From the NCBI GenBank assembly GCA_027486935.1, contig JAIXOF010000099.1:33629-97628 (forward strand): a stretch of 64,000 bases of DNA, in the 5' to 3' direction. Origin of the DNA: Cyanobium sp. C1_MAG_00004 (GTDB lineage: Bacteria > Cyanobacteriota > Cyanobacteriia > PCC-6307 > Cyanobiaceae). Every line of letters starts with the position of its first letter. Position 1 is the first letter of the stretch. This document shows, piece by piece, positions 9,071 through 19,199 of the stretch. Below the pieces are notes generated by a model, which made no database searches, was not told the origin of the DNA, and saw only the letters and a list, made by a program, of their open reading frames with translations. A program made the translations under genes and the position numbers.

Positions 9071-9132
9071 CAATCAACATCGAATCAGCTGTTTTTCTGC
9101 GTGGTTTTTTGCCTGTGGGACCTGGGAGAGCC

Positions 9133-10422
9133 TCAGCTGCCCAGACCCCCCAGGCTGGCCCCCAACTTGTCGGCAACGGTGTTGACGTCTTTGTCGCCGC
9201 GGCCCGAGAGATTGAGCACCACCTCGGTGCCCGGGGCCAGGGTGGGACAGAGGGACTCCAGGGCGGCAAAGGCGTGGGCCGTCTCAAGAGCCGGAATGAT
9301 GCCCTCAAGCTCGCTCACCAGCCGCAACGCATCCAGGGCCTGCTGGTCGGTGACGGCCACATAGTCGGCGCGGCCGATCTCACGCAGGTAGCTGTGCTCG
9401 GGGCCGACACCGGGGTAGTCAAGGCCGGCGCTGATCGAATGGGCCTCCTGCACCTGGCCTTCGCTGTCCTGCAGCAGCAGGCTCATGGCGCCGTGCAGCA
9501 CACCAATGCGCCCCTCGGTGATCGTGGCGGCATGGCGGCCGCTGGCCACCCCCTCACCGGCAGCTTCGACCCCCACCAGCCGCACGCTCGTGTCCTGCAC
9601 GAACGGATGGAACAGGCCCATGGCGTTCGAACCGCCGCCCACGCACGCCACCAGCACGTCGGGCAGACGACCGAAGGCTTCCTGGCACTGGGCCTTGGCC
9701 TCCTTGCCGATGCAGGCATGAAAGTCGCGCACCAGCATCGGGTAGGGATGGGGCCCGGCGACCGAACCCAAGATGTAATGGGTGGTCTCGACGTTGGTGA
9801 CCCAGTCGCGGATCGCTTCGCTGGTGGCGTCCTTGAGCGTGGCGGTGCCGGCCGTGACGGGCTGCACCGTGGCCCCCAGCAGCCGCATGCGGAACACATT
9901 GAGCGCCTGGCGCCGCATGTCTTCGGCGCCCATGTAAATGACGCACTCGAGGCCGAAACGGGCGCACACCGTGGCGGTGGCCACGCCGTGCTGGCCGGCA
10001 CCGGTCTCGGCAATGATCCGCTGCTTGCCCATGCGCAACGCCAGCAGGGCCTGGCCCAGGGCGTTGTTGATCTTGTGGGCACCGGTGTGATTGAGGTCCT
10101 CGCGCTTGAGCCAGATGCGTGGGCCACCCTCGGGCCGGGCGTAATGGGCCGTCAGCCGTTCCGCTTCATAGAGCGGAGTGGCCCGGCCCACATAGTTGGC
10201 CAGCAGGTGGTCAAGCCGAGCCGTGAAGGCGGGGTCAGCCCAGGCTTCGGCAGCGGCGGCCTCAAGCTCGGCCAACGCCGGCATCAGGGTTTCGGGCACG
10301 TACTGGCCCCCGAAACGACCGAAGCGGCCAGCGGCCGTCGGCCTGACCTGGGGCGCCAGAGCGGTGGCGGCACCTTCGCTGGATTGACCCTGACCAAGGG
10401 CTCCGCTCACTGCACTGACCAT
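9133..10422 (-). CDS. trpB: Tryptophan synthase beta chain
   Basis: A 429-residue PLP enzyme joining indole and serine to make tryptophan. The PLP lysine is K117 in [20 protein letters not shown], and the glycine-rich phosphate-binding loop is [17 protein letters not shown]. The start at 10422 ([10 protein letters not shown]) was chosen to give a short leader before the conserved [19 protein letters not shown]. It is convergent with the channel gene and lies alone, not next to trpA, as is common in cyanobacteria. Confidence 0.97.
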   Translation of the reverse strand: MVSAVSGALGQGQSSEGAATALAPQVRPTAAGRFGRFGGQYVPETLMPALAELEAAAAEAWADPAFTARLDHLLANYVGRATPLYEAERLTAHYARPEGGPRIWLKREDLNHTGAHKINNALGQALLALRMGKQRIIAETGAGQHGVATATVCARFGLECVIYMGAEDMRRQALNVFRMRLLGATVQPVTAGTATLKDATSEAIRDWVTNVETTHYILGSVAGPHPYPMLVRDFHACIGKEAKAQCQEAFGRLPDVLVACVGGGSNAMGLFHPFVQDTSVRLVGVEAAGEGVASGRHAATITEGRIGVLHGAMSLLLQDSEGQVQEAHSISAGLDYPGVGPEHSYLREIGRADYVAVTDQQALDALRLVSELEGIIPALETAHAFAALESLCPTLAPGTEVVLNLSGRGDKDVNTVADKLGASLGGLGS

Positions 10423-10838
10423 CGCGGACGAGCTTGAACAATTGAGCCAGCGTAGGCAGTCCCGCGCGACGCCGAAGCCCCCACCAACCTGAACCAAAGC
10501 AGGGGGGCCTTGTGCCGTGGCAAGGGCGAGTGCGGATGCCAGCGCCCTTGTCCAGAGCCCCATGCCGATCTCGGCACATCAGCATCAGCGTGCCGTGATG
10601 CGCGTGTGCCGTGATGCAGGCGTGCCGTGATGCGGGCATGCGGAGATCGGCGGGGGTCTGAAACCACCGCAACACCCCGTCCTGAAAGCGGAGCCTTCGT
10701 TGAGAAGCGGGGCAACGGTCAGTGAGCGCTGGAGCCAGCGACAAGGCCACCAGCAACAAGGCACCAACGACAAGGGAGCCAGCAACAAACAGACGGCCCT
10801 GTCATGCGCTGAACTGGAAAGACCGGCTTCAGTAAGCG
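10423..10838. other. Divergent intergenic region between trpB and the SUI1-like gene, with repeats
   Basis: These 416 bases hold no convincing gene. They contain a 3 x 16-nt tandem repeat at 10589-10636, flanked by the 9-nt inverted arms gccgatctc (10564-10572) and gagatcggc (10643-10651). A looser run of ccagcaacaaggcacc-like units spans about 10731-10790. Promoters for both flanking genes should lie here, but no clear -10/-35 pair was recognised. Confidence 0.6.
10589..10636. repeat. 3 x 16-nt tandem repeat between short inverted arms
   Basis: The units are cgtgccgtgatgcgcg, tgtgccgtgatgcagg and cgtgccgtgatgcggg. Inverted 9-nt arms at 10564-10572 and 10643-10651 bracket the array, so the whole block could be extruded as a hairpin. 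Confidence 0.9.
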
Positions 10839-11165
10839 ATGGCCAAGGGTGGTTGGCAGGAATTCAGCAGTGCCTCGAGCCTGCAGCGCCCATCCCAGCC
10901 CGCGGCGGCAGCGACCCCCAAGGCCCAGCAGCGGGTGCGGGTGCAGCGCACCAAAGCGGGCAAGGGCGGCAAGCTTGTGACCGCGATCAGCGGTGTCGAA
11001 GCGCCCGAAGCCGAACTGAAGGCCCTGCTCAAGACGCTCAAGGCGAGCGCCGGCACCGGCGGCACCCTGAAAGACGGGCTCATCGAACTGCAGGGCGACC
11101 AGGTGGCAGCGGCCCTGGACGCGCTGACCAAAGCCGGCTACCGGCCAAAGCAGGCGGGGGGCTGA
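10839..11165 (+). CDS. SUI1/eIF1-like translation factor (YciH family)
   Basis: A 108-residue protein whose C-terminal 75 residues form the SUI1 fold: RVRVQRTKAGKGGKLVTAI, a helical middle (ELKALLKTLKAS) and GTLKDGLIELQGDQVAAAL. Bacterial YciH-type proteins resemble eukaryotic eIF1 and can influence start-codon fidelity. The first 30 residues are low-complexity and rich in Ser, Pro and Ala. It is followed 48 nt later by cysC on the same strand. Confidence 0.92.
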   Translation: MAKGGWQEFSSASSLQRPSQPAAAATPKAQQRVRVQRTKAGKGGKLVTAISGVEAPEAELKALLKTLKASAGTGGTLKDGLIELQGDQVAAALDALTKAGYRPKQAGG

Positions 11166-11213
11166 GCGAGCCAACAGGGACAATGGCTGCCACGCCTCTT
11201 GTTCAGCAGCGCC

Positions 11214-11864
11214 ATGACCGCCCCCACGGCCCCCTACGGCGAGCTCACCAACACCGGCGCAGCCACCAACATCGCCTGGCACCACAGCACGATCACGCGC
11301 GTCGACCGGGCCCAGCAGCGGGGGCATCGCAGCGCGATTCTGTGGTTCACCGGGCTGAGCGGCTCCGGCAAGAGCACCCTGGCCAACGCCGTCAACGCCG
11401 CTCTGTTTGAGCGGGGCCTGGCCTGCTATGTGCTCGACGGCGACAACGTGCGCCATGGGCTCTGCAAGGACCTGGGTTTCTCCGATGCCGACCGCGAGGA
11501 GAACATCCGCCGCATCGGCGAGGTCGCCAAGCTGTTTCTTGATGCCGGCGTGGTGGTGCTGACGGCATTCGTCTCACCGTTCCAGGCCGACCGCCAGCGC
11601 GCCCGAGACCTGGTCGAGGCCGGCGATTTCATCGAGATCCACTGCGCCGCCGACCTGGCGGTTTGCGAGCAGCGCGACACCAAGGGCCTCTATGCCAAGG
11701 CCCGTGCCGGCGAAATCAAGGAGTTCACCGGCATCTCGAGCCCTTACGAGGCACCCGAGTCACCTGAGCTGCGGATCGACACCGGCAGCCAGAGCCTCGA
11801 GCAGAGCGTGGCGCAGGTGCTGGGCCATCTGGCAACCCAGGGGGTCATTCCGCAGCAGGGCTGA
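11214..11864 (+). CDS. cysC: Adenylylsulfate kinase
   Basis: A 216-residue APS kinase that phosphorylates adenylylsulfate to PAPS in sulfate assimilation. The P-loop GLSGSGKST is near residues 47-55, followed by [19 protein letters not shown] and the lid segment [20 protein letters not shown], all family hallmarks. The ATG at 11214 is preferred over an in-frame TTG at 11199. The 3' end overlaps the convergent AI-2E gene by 20 nt. Confidence 0.96.
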   Translation: MTAPTAPYGELTNTGAATNIAWHHSTITRVDRAQQRGHRSAILWFTGLSGSGKSTLANAVNAALFERGLACYVLDGDNVRHGLCKDLGFSDADREENIRRIGEVAKLFLDAGVVVLTAFVSPFQADRQRARDLVEAGDFIEIHCAADLAVCEQRDTKGLYAKARAGEIKEFTGISSPYEAPESPELRIDTGSQSLEQSVAQVLGHLATQGVIPQQG

Positions 11865-12927
11865 GGGGTTCGGCCTGCCGCAGCTGGCGGGCCCAGGCAT
11901 CGAGAAACGTCTTGCCGCAGCTGGCCACCGGCACCGCCAGCAGCAGCCCCAGCAGATCGCCCAGGCCCAGCAGGCTGCCCAGGCGAGCACCCAGGGGCAG
12001 GCAGATCAACAACCAGGCCGGCTGCAGGCCGACGATGCTGCCCATGAGCCTGGGTTGGATCACCTGATCCACCACCTGGCCCACTGAAATCGCCGCCACC
12101 AGCACCTCGATGCCCGTCCGCGGATCATCGAGCGCCAGCAGGATGCTGACAGCCGTGATCGTCAGGGCGCTGGCATAGGGCACCAGGGTGGTGAAGCCGA
12201 TCGCCACGGCAAACAGCACGCCGTAGGGGATCCCCAGCAGGGTGAACACCAGGATCTGGGCACCGCTGAGGATCAGCGCCAGCAACACCTGGCCGGCGAA
12301 GTAACCGCGAAAGGTGCGGTTCAGGGTCTGACCGACCAGCGGGCGCACAGCGGGCGGCAGCCACTGCAGCAGCCCCCGGCTGATCGACTCGCCACCGATC
12401 AGCAAAAACACCGCCAACACCACGACGATCAGGGTGTTGAGCGTCAATCCAACGGTGGCCCCCAACAGCCCCAGCAGCCGCTGGCTCAGCTGGCTGGCCA
12501 GCTGGCTGGTGCGGCTGAGCAGCTCGCTGCTCAGATCACCAAAATCGGTGGGCAGTCCGCGGGCGGCGGCCAGCTCCTGCACCCGGGTGAGCAACACCTC
12601 ACCCTCGGCCAGCCAGCCCGGCAGAGCCGTGATCAGCTCGCCCAGCTGCTCGATCAGCCGCGGCACCAGCCACAGGGCCGCCAGGGCCAGGCCCGCCAAG
12701 GTGAGGCCGATCACCGCCAGCAGCGCCAACGGCCGGGGCACGCCCAACCGGGCCAGGGTGCGGCTGGGGATGTCGAGCAGAAAGGCGATCAAGGCCGCTG
12801 CCACAAACAGCGCCGGAAACGGCGCCAGCGGCAGCACCAGCTGGCGCAGCACCCACAGGTTGAGCACCAACAACGGCAGCGCCAGGCCGGCCTTGAGCCA
12901 GGGGGGCAGAACAAGCCGCTCAAGCAT
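11845..12927 (-). CDS. AI-2E family transporter (permease)
   Basis: A 360-residue inner-membrane protein with about eight helices: three or four in the first 110 residues, a hydrophilic stretch to about 170, then a second helical block. The motifs [20 protein letters not shown] and [18 protein letters not shown] are typical of the AI-2E/PerM/TqsA family. Substrates in this family vary and cannot be deduced here. Its stop lies inside the 3' end of cysC on the opposite strand. Confidence 0.9.
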   Translation of the reverse strand: MLERLVLPPWLKAGLALPLLVLNLWVLRQLVLPLAPFPALFVAAALIAFLLDIPSRTLARLGVPRPLALLAVIGLTLAGLALAALWLVPRLIEQLGELITALPGWLAEGEVLLTRVQELAAARGLPTDFGDLSSELLSRTSQLASQLSQRLLGLLGATVGLTLNTLIVVVLAVFLLIGGESISRGLLQWLPPAVRPLVGQTLNRTFRGYFAGQVLLALILSGAQILVFTLLGIPYGVLFAVAIGFTTLVPYASALTITAVSILLALDDPRTGIEVLVAAISVGQVVDQVIQPRLMGSIVGLQPAWLLICLPLGARLGSLLGLGDLLGLLLAVPVASCGKTFLDAWARQLRQAEPLSPAAE

Positions 12928-12973
12928 GACCCTGGCCCATTAGCGCGCGCACCGGATCCACAAGCCCGCCTCC

Positions 12974-13555
12974 TCAGCCCATGTGATCCAGGTAAGCGCG
13001 GCTGCCCAGCTCCAGCAGCCGTCCGTCCTTGGCCACTACCTGGTCGTGCAGCTCAGCGCGGTAGGCCTGGACCCGCTCGGCCAGCGCCTGGTCGCTGGTG
13101 GCCAGGATCTGGGCCGCCAGCAGCCCCGCATTGGTGCCGTTGCCGATGGCGACGGTCGCCACCGGGATGCCGGCCGGCATCTGCACGATGCTGTGCAGCG
13201 AGTCGACCCCCGACAGGGCCTTGCTCTGCACCGGCACGCCGATCACCGGCAGAGGGGTGAGCGCGGCCACCATGCCGGGCAGATGGGCGGCGCCACCGGC
13301 GCCGGCGATGATCACCTTGAGGCCGCGGCCAGCAGCCTGCTGGGCAAAGGCAACCATCTCAAGGGGAGTGCGGTGGGCTGAGAGCACCCGCACCTCGGCA
13401 CCAACCCCAAGGTTGGCCAGGATCTCGACCGCCGGCTGCATCGTCGGCAGATCCGAGTCGCTGCCCATGATCACCGCCACCGGTGGGCAGGGGGTGGCCT
13501 GCGGCTCGGCTGCTGCAGAAACGGTCAACGGGCACGGGCGCGGCAAGACTGGCAT
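12974..13555 (-). CDS. purE: N5-carboxyaminoimidazole ribonucleotide mutase
   Basis: A 193-residue PurE, the class I mutase that moves the carboxyl group in purine synthesis. The motifs [32 protein letters not shown] and [15 protein letters not shown], with the active-site SDSD serine and the AHR histidine, are all present. The start at 13555 gives a leader of about 35 residues that is not part of the core. It is divergent from nagA, with 38 nt between starts. Confidence 0.96.
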   Translation of the reverse strand: MPVLPRPCPLTVSAAAEPQATPCPPVAVIMGSDSDLPTMQPAVEILANLGVGAEVRVLSAHRTPLEMVAFAQQAAGRGLKVIIAGAGGAAHLPGMVAALTPLPVIGVPVQSKALSGVDSLHSIVQMPAGIPVATVAIGNGTNAGLLAAQILATSDQALAERVQAYRAELHDQVVAKDGRLLELGSRAYLDHMG

Positions 13556-13593
13556 TGTCTCCCGTCCTGGCGCCGCGGCCAGCACCCTTTGCC

Positions 13594-14802
13594 ATGCAGT
13601 GGCTCACCGGCGTTCGCCTCCCGCATGCCAGCCGCTGCAGCCATGGCGCCGACCAGCGCTGGCGGGTGGGCCTGGACACCGCCTCGCCAGAGCTGGGGCC
13701 GGTGATCAGCCGCCTCGAACCCCTGCCCCCCGGCACGGCAGCCGCCGGCGACGACTGGCACGGCGACTGGTTGAGCCCGATGGGGCTCGACCTGCAGATC
13801 AACGGTGGTCTGGGGCTGGCCTTTCCCGAGTTGGAGCCCGCTGATCTGCCGCGGCTGCAGGAGCTGCAGGAGCTGCTCTGGCGCGACGGGGTCGAGGCGA
13901 TCTGTCCCACCCTGGTGACCTGCGGCGTCGAACCGCTGCGCCAGGCCCTGACGGTGCTGCAGCAGGCGCGGCGGGCCGATGCCGCTGAGCGGGACGCCCA
14001 CGCGACGCCCCGCCAACGCTGCCGGCTGCTGGGCGCCCACCTCGAGGGACCCTTTCTGGCCCACGGGCGCCGCGGCGCCCACCCCGAACAGCACCTGGCC
14101 GCCCCCAGCCTGGCGGCCCTGGCCGAACGCATCGCCGGCTTCGCCGGCGGCCCCGCTGGCGACATTGCCCTGGTGACCCTGGCGCCCGAGCTCGAGGGCG
14201 CCACCGCGGTGATCGCCGAACTGTGCAACCTGGGGGTGGGGGTCAGCCTGGGCCACAGCGCCGCCAACGAGCGCCAGGCCGCCGCGGCCTTTGAGGCCGG
14301 CGTGACGATGCTGACCCACAGCTTCAACGCCATGGGGGGGCTGCAGCACCGCGACCCCGGCCCGGTGGCCGCCGCCCTGCTGCGGGGTGATGTGGCCCTG
14401 GGGCTGATTGCCGACGGGGTGCACGTGGCCCCGTCGATGGCGGTGCTGCTGCAGCGGCTGGCGCCCCAGCAGGTGGTGCTGGTCAGCGACGCCCTGGCCC
14501 CCTACGGCCTGGGCGAGGGCCAGCACCGCTGGGACGAGCGGCTGCTGATCGTCGAAGACGGCAGCTGCCGCCTGGCCGACGGCACCCTGGCCGGCGTCAC
14601 CCTGCCCCTGCTCGAGGGGGTGCGCCGCCTAGCGGCCTGGAGCGACGATCCCGGCCGCGCCATCGCCGCCGCCACGGTGCTGCCCCGGCAAGTCTTGGGC
14701 GACCGGCGCACCCCGCGCGAGCTGCTGCTGGGGCGACCCTTGGAGCACAGCCTGCGCTGGAAGCAGACAGGCGAAGGTTTGCGCTGGCAAGTGGCTTCAT
14801 GA
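13594..14802 (+). CDS. nagA: N-acetylglucosamine-6-phosphate deacetylase
   Basis: A 402-residue amidohydrolase that removes acetate from GlcNAc-6-phosphate in amino-sugar recycling. Visible signatures are [13 protein letters not shown] (metal-binding glutamate), [12 protein letters not shown] and [18 protein letters not shown] (metal histidines) and [14 protein letters not shown] (catalytic aspartate). The usual N-terminal Zn-binding HxH is replaced by LDLQINGG, as in other NagA members. The ATG at 13594 is the natural start. No nagB or phosphotransferase gene lies next to it. Confidence 0.93.
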   Translation: MQWLTGVRLPHASRCSHGADQRWRVGLDTASPELGPVISRLEPLPPGTAAAGDDWHGDWLSPMGLDLQINGGLGLAFPELEPADLPRLQELQELLWRDGVEAICPTLVTCGVEPLRQALTVLQQARRADAAERDAHATPRQRCRLLGAHLEGPFLAHGRRGAHPEQHLAAPSLAALAERIAGFAGGPAGDIALVTLAPELEGATAVIAELCNLGVGVSLGHSAANERQAAAAFEAGVTMLTHSFNAMGGLQHRDPGPVAAALLRGDVALGLIADGVHVAPSMAVLLQRLAPQQVVLVSDALAPYGLGEGQHRWDERLLIVEDGSCRLADGTLAGVTLPLLEGVRRLAAWSDDPGRAIAAATVLPRQVLGDRRTPRELLLGRPLEHSLRWKQTGEGLRWQVAS

Positions 14803-15250
14803 GCCGTATGGCCTGGCATCTGCCTGGCGCCACAGGCATCATTAGCAGGTGGATGATCGCCCTGATCAGCAAGGCCGACATCACCCCGGTGCAGCTGAAC
14901 CCAGGACAGCAGCGGCAACAGATGCATCAAGAACCGCAACGCCTACTTGAAATGCGGCGAGCGCGAAACCTACACATCTCCGAGCAAGAAATGTCACGAG
15001 CGGCAGCGACAGAACCATGAATTCGCGCACTTCAAAGGATCTCTCACCATTGCCAACATTCACATCAAGCAAAAGCCAGCTATAGCGACCAAGGATAACG
15101 TCTAAGACTTGCAGCAGGCGCCCCCATATCTGATCCGCCCTGGCGCCGGAAGAACCGGGAAGAGCAAAGCGAAAGACACAAGCCAAAAGAAAAACCCACG
15201 GCAGCATTCAATGCCTTAGATTTTGAGCCATAACAGGCCAAGACATCGCG
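14803..15250. other. AT-richer intergenic region between nagA and the autotransporter gene
   Basis: These 448 bases are less GC-rich than the surrounding core genes and match the composition of the downstream autotransporter gene. Short open frames exist on both strands, but none has a recognisable product or convincing start. No tRNA or clear terminator was seen. It may be the left flank of a transferred segment ending near 17440. Confidence 0.5.
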
Positions 15251-17101
15251 ATGAAATTGCGCTACAAAACTAAAAAAGTTTTAATTATTCTTGCACTTTT
15301 TGCGCAATTGCCTCTTCCAGCTCTTGCCACCGACACCACAATTGATAGCGCACAAACAACAACCCAAGGGGCTTCTAACCCCCCTTTGAATGGCAATGAC
15401 TCTCTAACGATTACCCCATCAGGAAGCATCTCGACGAACGAGGACAACACACGCGGCATTTTTGCGACTGGAGGCTCTAATCAAATCACGAACAATGGCG
15501 CCATCCAAACCAATGGCAATGGGTCCGGCGACAGCGGCAATAACGCGGATGGAATTTTTGCGAATGGCGGGTCCAATAGCATAACCAACAATGGCACAAT
15601 TCGCACCCAAGGCTCGAGAGCGAGAGGCATACAGACTCGAGACAACAACAATATCATTGTAAACAATGGATCCATCGAAACAGTGTTTTCCGCGGGGATC
15701 CAAACAACTTCCACAAGCAATCTAAACCAAATCATCAACAATGGATCCATACGAACCAGCGGCCTCGACGCCAATGGCATTCACGCCGGAGGCAGTTTTA
15801 ATTCAATCATTAACTCTGGATCTATAAGAACAACCGGGGCTTCCACTGCGCCGGGCGAGGCAGCCGGCATTTATGCCCGTGGCGGATCCAATACAATCAC
15901 CAACTCGGGCTCGATCATTAGCCAAAACGGAGACGCAATCTATTTTTTATCAAATAACAATTCACTGAATCTGCTGAACGGCTCCTTCCTTGGCGGCGGA
16001 CTATCCCTGGGAGCAGGCACAACTGTATCCATTCAGACCGGCTCAAGCCACTCCAAACTGCTGACATTTTCTGGAACGCTATCGGGACTGTCAAGCAATG
16101 GACCAGTGCCCGTATTCTTCAATCAGACAACACAACAAGCCGCCACGATAGATCCAACCATTTTCGCAAGCTCATCCGACAATCTGGCCGACATGACTTC
16201 GGCTGTCTCCTCTTTGACACCGAAAAGGGCGCCAGGGGCAAGCAACACCAACAGACTCTGGCTCAATGGATTTGGAAATGCGTCCGCCTATTCCGCCGCA
16301 ACTTCCACACTTGCCTTCAATTATGAGTTCTCTGGAATAGCAACTGGATACGAACTGATTCAAAACAAGTCAAGCATACTCGGCATAATGGGTGGCTACG
16401 GAAAAACGAGTACCACCGCAAACAGCAGTTATACCCAATCATTTAGCACAAGCAGCGATGGTGGCTTTGCCGGGATTTACGGGACCCAACATTGGAGAGC
16501 CTGGTCGATTGACTATGGACTTTATGCAGGACTTCAAGGATTCACAACAACTCGATTCATCAACGACAACACAGCATACGCGGGGAATTCTGCTGCCAAT
16601 GCTTATCAACAAGGGTGGTGGATGTCGCCAGAGCTTGGAATTAAGTTGAATGCTGGCACACTCAACGGGTGGAGCATAATCCCCCAAGCTCAAATCAGAT
16701 ATGCCCACCAATGGCTTGGATCTTATCAAGAAACTGGTGGCGGGACAGGCAACGCCTCTGTCACCGCAAGAAACGTTGCGATTGGACAGACCTTCCTAGG
16801 AATTGGCACGCGCAAATCCATAGACACAAAAATCGGAAAGCAGACCAAATTAACAGTCGAAGGAAAAGCTGGCTGGATCTACAGAGGCGCAGCCGGAGAC
16901 AGATCTGTCAATGTATCAATGATAGGACGCTCACTGCCACTTCCAACAGAGATGGAAAGCAGAAATATCGTTGGGCTTTCAGCCGCCATCCAACTGGACC
17001 TCTCAAGTAACGTATCGCTGAACATCAAGGGCGACTACGCATCTGGCGGTGGCATGAGTTTTTTTGGTGGGGGCTGGGCAGGGCTTAGCATTAAGCTATA
17101 G
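15251..17101 (+). CDS. Autotransporter (type Va) with repetitive passenger and beta-barrel
   Basis: A 616-residue protein. Residues 1-26 are a classical signal peptide ending LPLPALA. Residues 60-250 hold six degenerate repeats of the type GGSNxITNNGxIxTxG, for example GGSNQITNNGAIQTNG and GGSNTITNSGSIISQN, expected to form a beta-helix. Residues from about 335 to 616 look like an outer-membrane autotransporter barrel with alternating strands such as SGIATGYELIQNKSSILGIM. The passenger probably sits on the cell surface; its role is unknown. The gene is clearly AT-richer than its neighbours, consistent with transfer. Confidence 0.85.
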   Translation: MKLRYKTKKVLIILALFAQLPLPALATDTTIDSAQTTTQGASNPPLNGNDSLTITPSGSISTNEDNTRGIFATGGSNQITNNGAIQTNGNGSGDSGNNADGIFANGGSNSITNNGTIRTQGSRARGIQTRDNNNIIVNNGSIETVFSAGIQTTSTSNLNQIINNGSIRTSGLDANGIHAGGSFNSIINSGSIRTTGASTAPGEAAGIYARGGSNTITNSGSIISQNGDAIYFLSNNNSLNLLNGSFLGGGLSLGAGTTVSIQTGSSHSKLLTFSGTLSGLSSNGPVPVFFNQTTQQAATIDPTIFASSSDNLADMTSAVSSLTPKRAPGASNTNRLWLNGFGNASAYSAATSTLAFNYEFSGIATGYELIQNKSSILGIMGGYGKTSTTANSSYTQSFSTSSDGGFAGIYGTQHWRAWSIDYGLYAGLQGFTTTRFINDNTAYAGNSAANAYQQGWWMSPELGIKLNAGTLNGWSIIPQAQIRYAHQWLGSYQETGGGTGNASVTARNVAIGQTFLGIGTRKSIDTKIGKQTKLTVEGKAGWIYRGAAGDRSVNVSMIGRSLPLPTEMESRNIVGLSAAIQLDLSSNVSLNIKGDYASGGGMSFFGGGWAGLSIKL

Positions 17102-17443
17102 ATGTCTTCAAACGCTTATACCTCCTGTCACCAAAGTAAGGTCCAAAAAAGCGGAGTACACGAGGCCATCAAATCTATAAATTTTTCTCACACTCTAGAT
17201 TCAAGCAGTGATCCAGCCCTGTCCAAGGTATTCCGTTCACAACCACTGAGTCCCAGGATGCCCCACTCAGCAATAGTGGCGACGTTGCCCTCCGAGGTTG
17301 AGAGCTCACATAATTGCTTTGAATGCTGTAAGCAACCGTGCCTCAGAATCTTCGGACACGACGGAGGCGGCTCAGGGCATGTTTCGGGTGCGTACTCCTA
17401 ATGTGCCGTTAGTTCTGGCTGCGCCACAGCAGCTCTCTGACCG
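17102..17443. other. Intergenic region upstream of chlM
   Basis: These 342 bases follow the autotransporter stop. No product, tRNA or terminator hairpin was recognised. Composition moves back from AT-richer to GC-rich by about 17440. The chlM promoter presumably lies in the last 100 bases, but no motif is clear. Confidence 0.5.
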
Positions 17444-18166
17444 ATGGCGTCTTCCGATCTGCTCGACAAGACCCTTGCAAAGGACTCCGAAAAGCAGGAG
17501 GTCAAGGGCTATTTCGAGACCACGGGCTTCGATCGCTGGAACCGGATCTACAGCGACAGCACCGAGGTCAACCGGGTGCAGCGCAACATTCGCATCGGCC
17601 ACCAGAAGACTGTCGACAACGTGCTCGCCTGGCTGAACGAGCAGGGCAACTTGGCCAACCGCAGCTTCTGCGATGCCGGCTGCGGTGTGGGCAGCCTGAG
17701 CCTGCCCCTGGCCCAGCTGGGCGCCGGCTCGATCGCCGCCAGCGACCTGTCCGAAGCAATGGTGACCGAGGCCGCCCGCCGCGCCGGTGAGGCCGGGATC
17801 CCCAGCGAGCGTCTCAACTTCACGGCCTCGGACCTCGAGAGCCTGGAAGGCCGCTACGACACCGTGATCTGCCTGGATGTGTTCATCCACTACCCCCAGG
17901 CCGCCGCCGAAGAGATGGTGCGTCACCTGGCCGGCATGGCCGAACAGCACCTGATCGTCAGCTTTGCCCCTTACACGCCGCTGCTGGCCGTGCTCAAGGG
18001 CATCGGCCAACTGTTTCCGGGGCCCAGCAAGACCACCCGCGCCTACACCCTGCGCGAAGCGGGCATCGTCGCTGCCGCCGCGGCCTGCGGCTTCAAGCCG
18101 GTGCGCCGCAGCCTCAACAAGGCCCCCTTCTACTTTTCACGCCTGATCGCCTTCGAGCGGGGCTGA
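17444..18166 (+). CDS. chlM: Magnesium protoporphyrin IX methyltransferase
   Basis: A 240-residue SAM-dependent enzyme that methylates Mg-protoporphyrin IX in chlorophyll synthesis. The SAM motif DAGCGVGSLSLPLAQLGA is at residues 77-94. Family-specific segments include VKGYFETTGFDRWNRIYSD at the N-terminus, LDVFIHYPQ, and YTPLLAVLKGIGQLFPGPSK. The length is normal. It stands alone between the autotransporter and a convergent DUF167 remnant, and is strong evidence for a phototroph. Confidence 0.97.
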   Translation: MASSDLLDKTLAKDSEKQEVKGYFETTGFDRWNRIYSDSTEVNRVQRNIRIGHQKTVDNVLAWLNEQGNLANRSFCDAGCGVGSLSLPLAQLGAGSIAASDLSEAMVTEAARRAGEAGIPSERLNFTASDLESLEGRYDTVICLDVFIHYPQAAAEEMVRHLAGMAEQHLIVSFAPYTPLLAVLKGIGQLFPGPSKTTRAYTLREAGIVAAAAACGFKPVRRSLNKAPFYFSRLIAFERG

Positions 18167-18167
18167 G

Positions 18168-18469
18168 TCAGTCCCCGGGGCCGAGGGCCTCACGCACTGC
18201 TGCGGCCGTCCAGCCCTCGACGGCGATCTGCTTGTGGCGGCTGGTGTGGCCGCGCAGCAACTGCACCGCACTGGCCGGCACCCCCAGGCGCTTGGCCACA
18301 AAGCGCAGCAGGGAGGCATTGGCGGCACCATCGACGGGCGGCGCCTGCAGCTTGATCACAAGGGTGCCTCGCCAACAGTGGCGCCCTGGCGCAAGCCCAC
18401 CACCTGATCACGGCTGCCGCGAGGCTGCAGCCAGATCGCCACCGGTTCAGGGCTCGGGCCCATCGTCAT
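18168..18469 (-). pseudogene. DUF167 (YggU-like) gene with an apparent 1-nt frameshift
   Basis: Two adjacent frames together make a complete DUF167 protein. The upstream frame starts at the ATG at 18469 (or 18463) and reads VAIWLQPRGSRDQVVGLRQG, ending at a TGA at 18356-18358. The downstream frame carries VIKLQAPPVDGAANASLLRF and stops at 18168. One extra G near 18359-18361 would join them as APLVIKLQAPPVDG. No slippery heptamer is evident, so a real mutation or a sequencing error is more likely than programmed shifting. The family's function is unknown. Confidence 0.75.
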
Positions 18470-18502
18470 CCCCCAAGCGGGGCTGAGGTCTGTACCCCAG
18501 GG

Positions 18503-19102
18503 TCAGCCGTTGACCTGGCGATACAGGGTGACCCGCAGCCCCACCGGCGTCTGATCAGGCTTGACGGCATAGCTGGCCGTGCCGACCAGTCCTTCGAACT
18601 GCTGACCACCGCCGACCACCGTGAAGGTTGCCGATTCAGGCAGCACATCCAACAAACGCATCACGGCGCGGCCACTCTTCAGGCCTTTGAACTGTTCAGC
18701 ATTCAACACAAATGACTGCAATCCCCGCAATTGCAAGGTGCCGTCATTGAGCTTGAGGGTTCCCTGAAAATTGGTCAGATAACGGTTGGGTCCACCGACC
18801 TGCTTGCTTGGGACTTGCACCACTTCCTCCACACCAGAGAAGACCGTGGTTTGATCGGCCGTTTCACAGGATGGTTTGCTCGCGAGGCTCGCCGAGTAAA
18901 CGATCGCGTCTCCGACACCGAGTGCACCATCGGCGTCGTTGTCGCGCCATGTCACCGGATTGAGCTTGCAGAACCAGAGCTCAAAGCTCTTCTCCGGCTT
19001 CGTGACGGTCAACGATTGACCCGAGGACTTGGGATCGGACTGGCACCCCTGCACAACCAGGGTCCCCATCGTCACAACCAGAGCCAGCCAGCGCCTCGCC
19101 AC
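18503..19102 (-). CDS. Putative lipoprotein with allene-oxide-cyclase/dirigent-like barrel
   Basis: A 199-residue protein from a GTG at 19102 (an in-frame TTG at 19123 is possible). It opens with ARRWLALVVTMGTLVVQGCQ, a signal peptide ending in a lipobox-like VQGC. The mature part has glycine-rich beta segments, DNDADGALGVGDAIVYSAS and FTVVGGGQQFEGLVGTASYA, that resemble the barrel of allene oxide cyclase/dirigent proteins. That resemblance is by eye only. It is probably an envelope protein of unknown role. Confidence 0.6.
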   Translation of the reverse strand: MARRWLALVVTMGTLVVQGCQSDPKSSGQSLTVTKPEKSFELWFCKLNPVTWRDNDADGALGVGDAIVYSASLASKPSCETADQTTVFSGVEEVVQVPSKQVGGPNRYLTNFQGTLKLNDGTLQLRGLQSFVLNAEQFKGLKSGRAVMRLLDVLPESATFTVVGGGQQFEGLVGTASYAVKPDQTPVGLRVTLYRQVNG

Positions 19103-19199
19103 GGTGATCTTGCATCTGCCCAAATGCTGGCTTAAGCACAGACCCCATCCGTTAACGGCGCCTTAAAGGCAGACAACAGACAACGTTTGCCAGAAGACA

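Noticed and set aside
9109..10437. Plus-strand open frame opposite trpB
   Set aside because: The trpB reading is unmistakable and the antisense product has no recognisable feature.
14881..15207. Minus-strand frame of 108 codons with a hydrophobic start
   Set aside because: It looks a little like a small secreted protein, but no family, ribosome site or neighbour supports it.
17102..17401. Plus-strand frame of 99 codons after the autotransporter
   Set aside because: It begins directly at the previous stop and its composition is not protein-like.
18356..18395. Programmed -1 frameshift in the DUF167 gene
   Set aside because: No slippery heptamer or downstream structure was found; a lost base explains it better.
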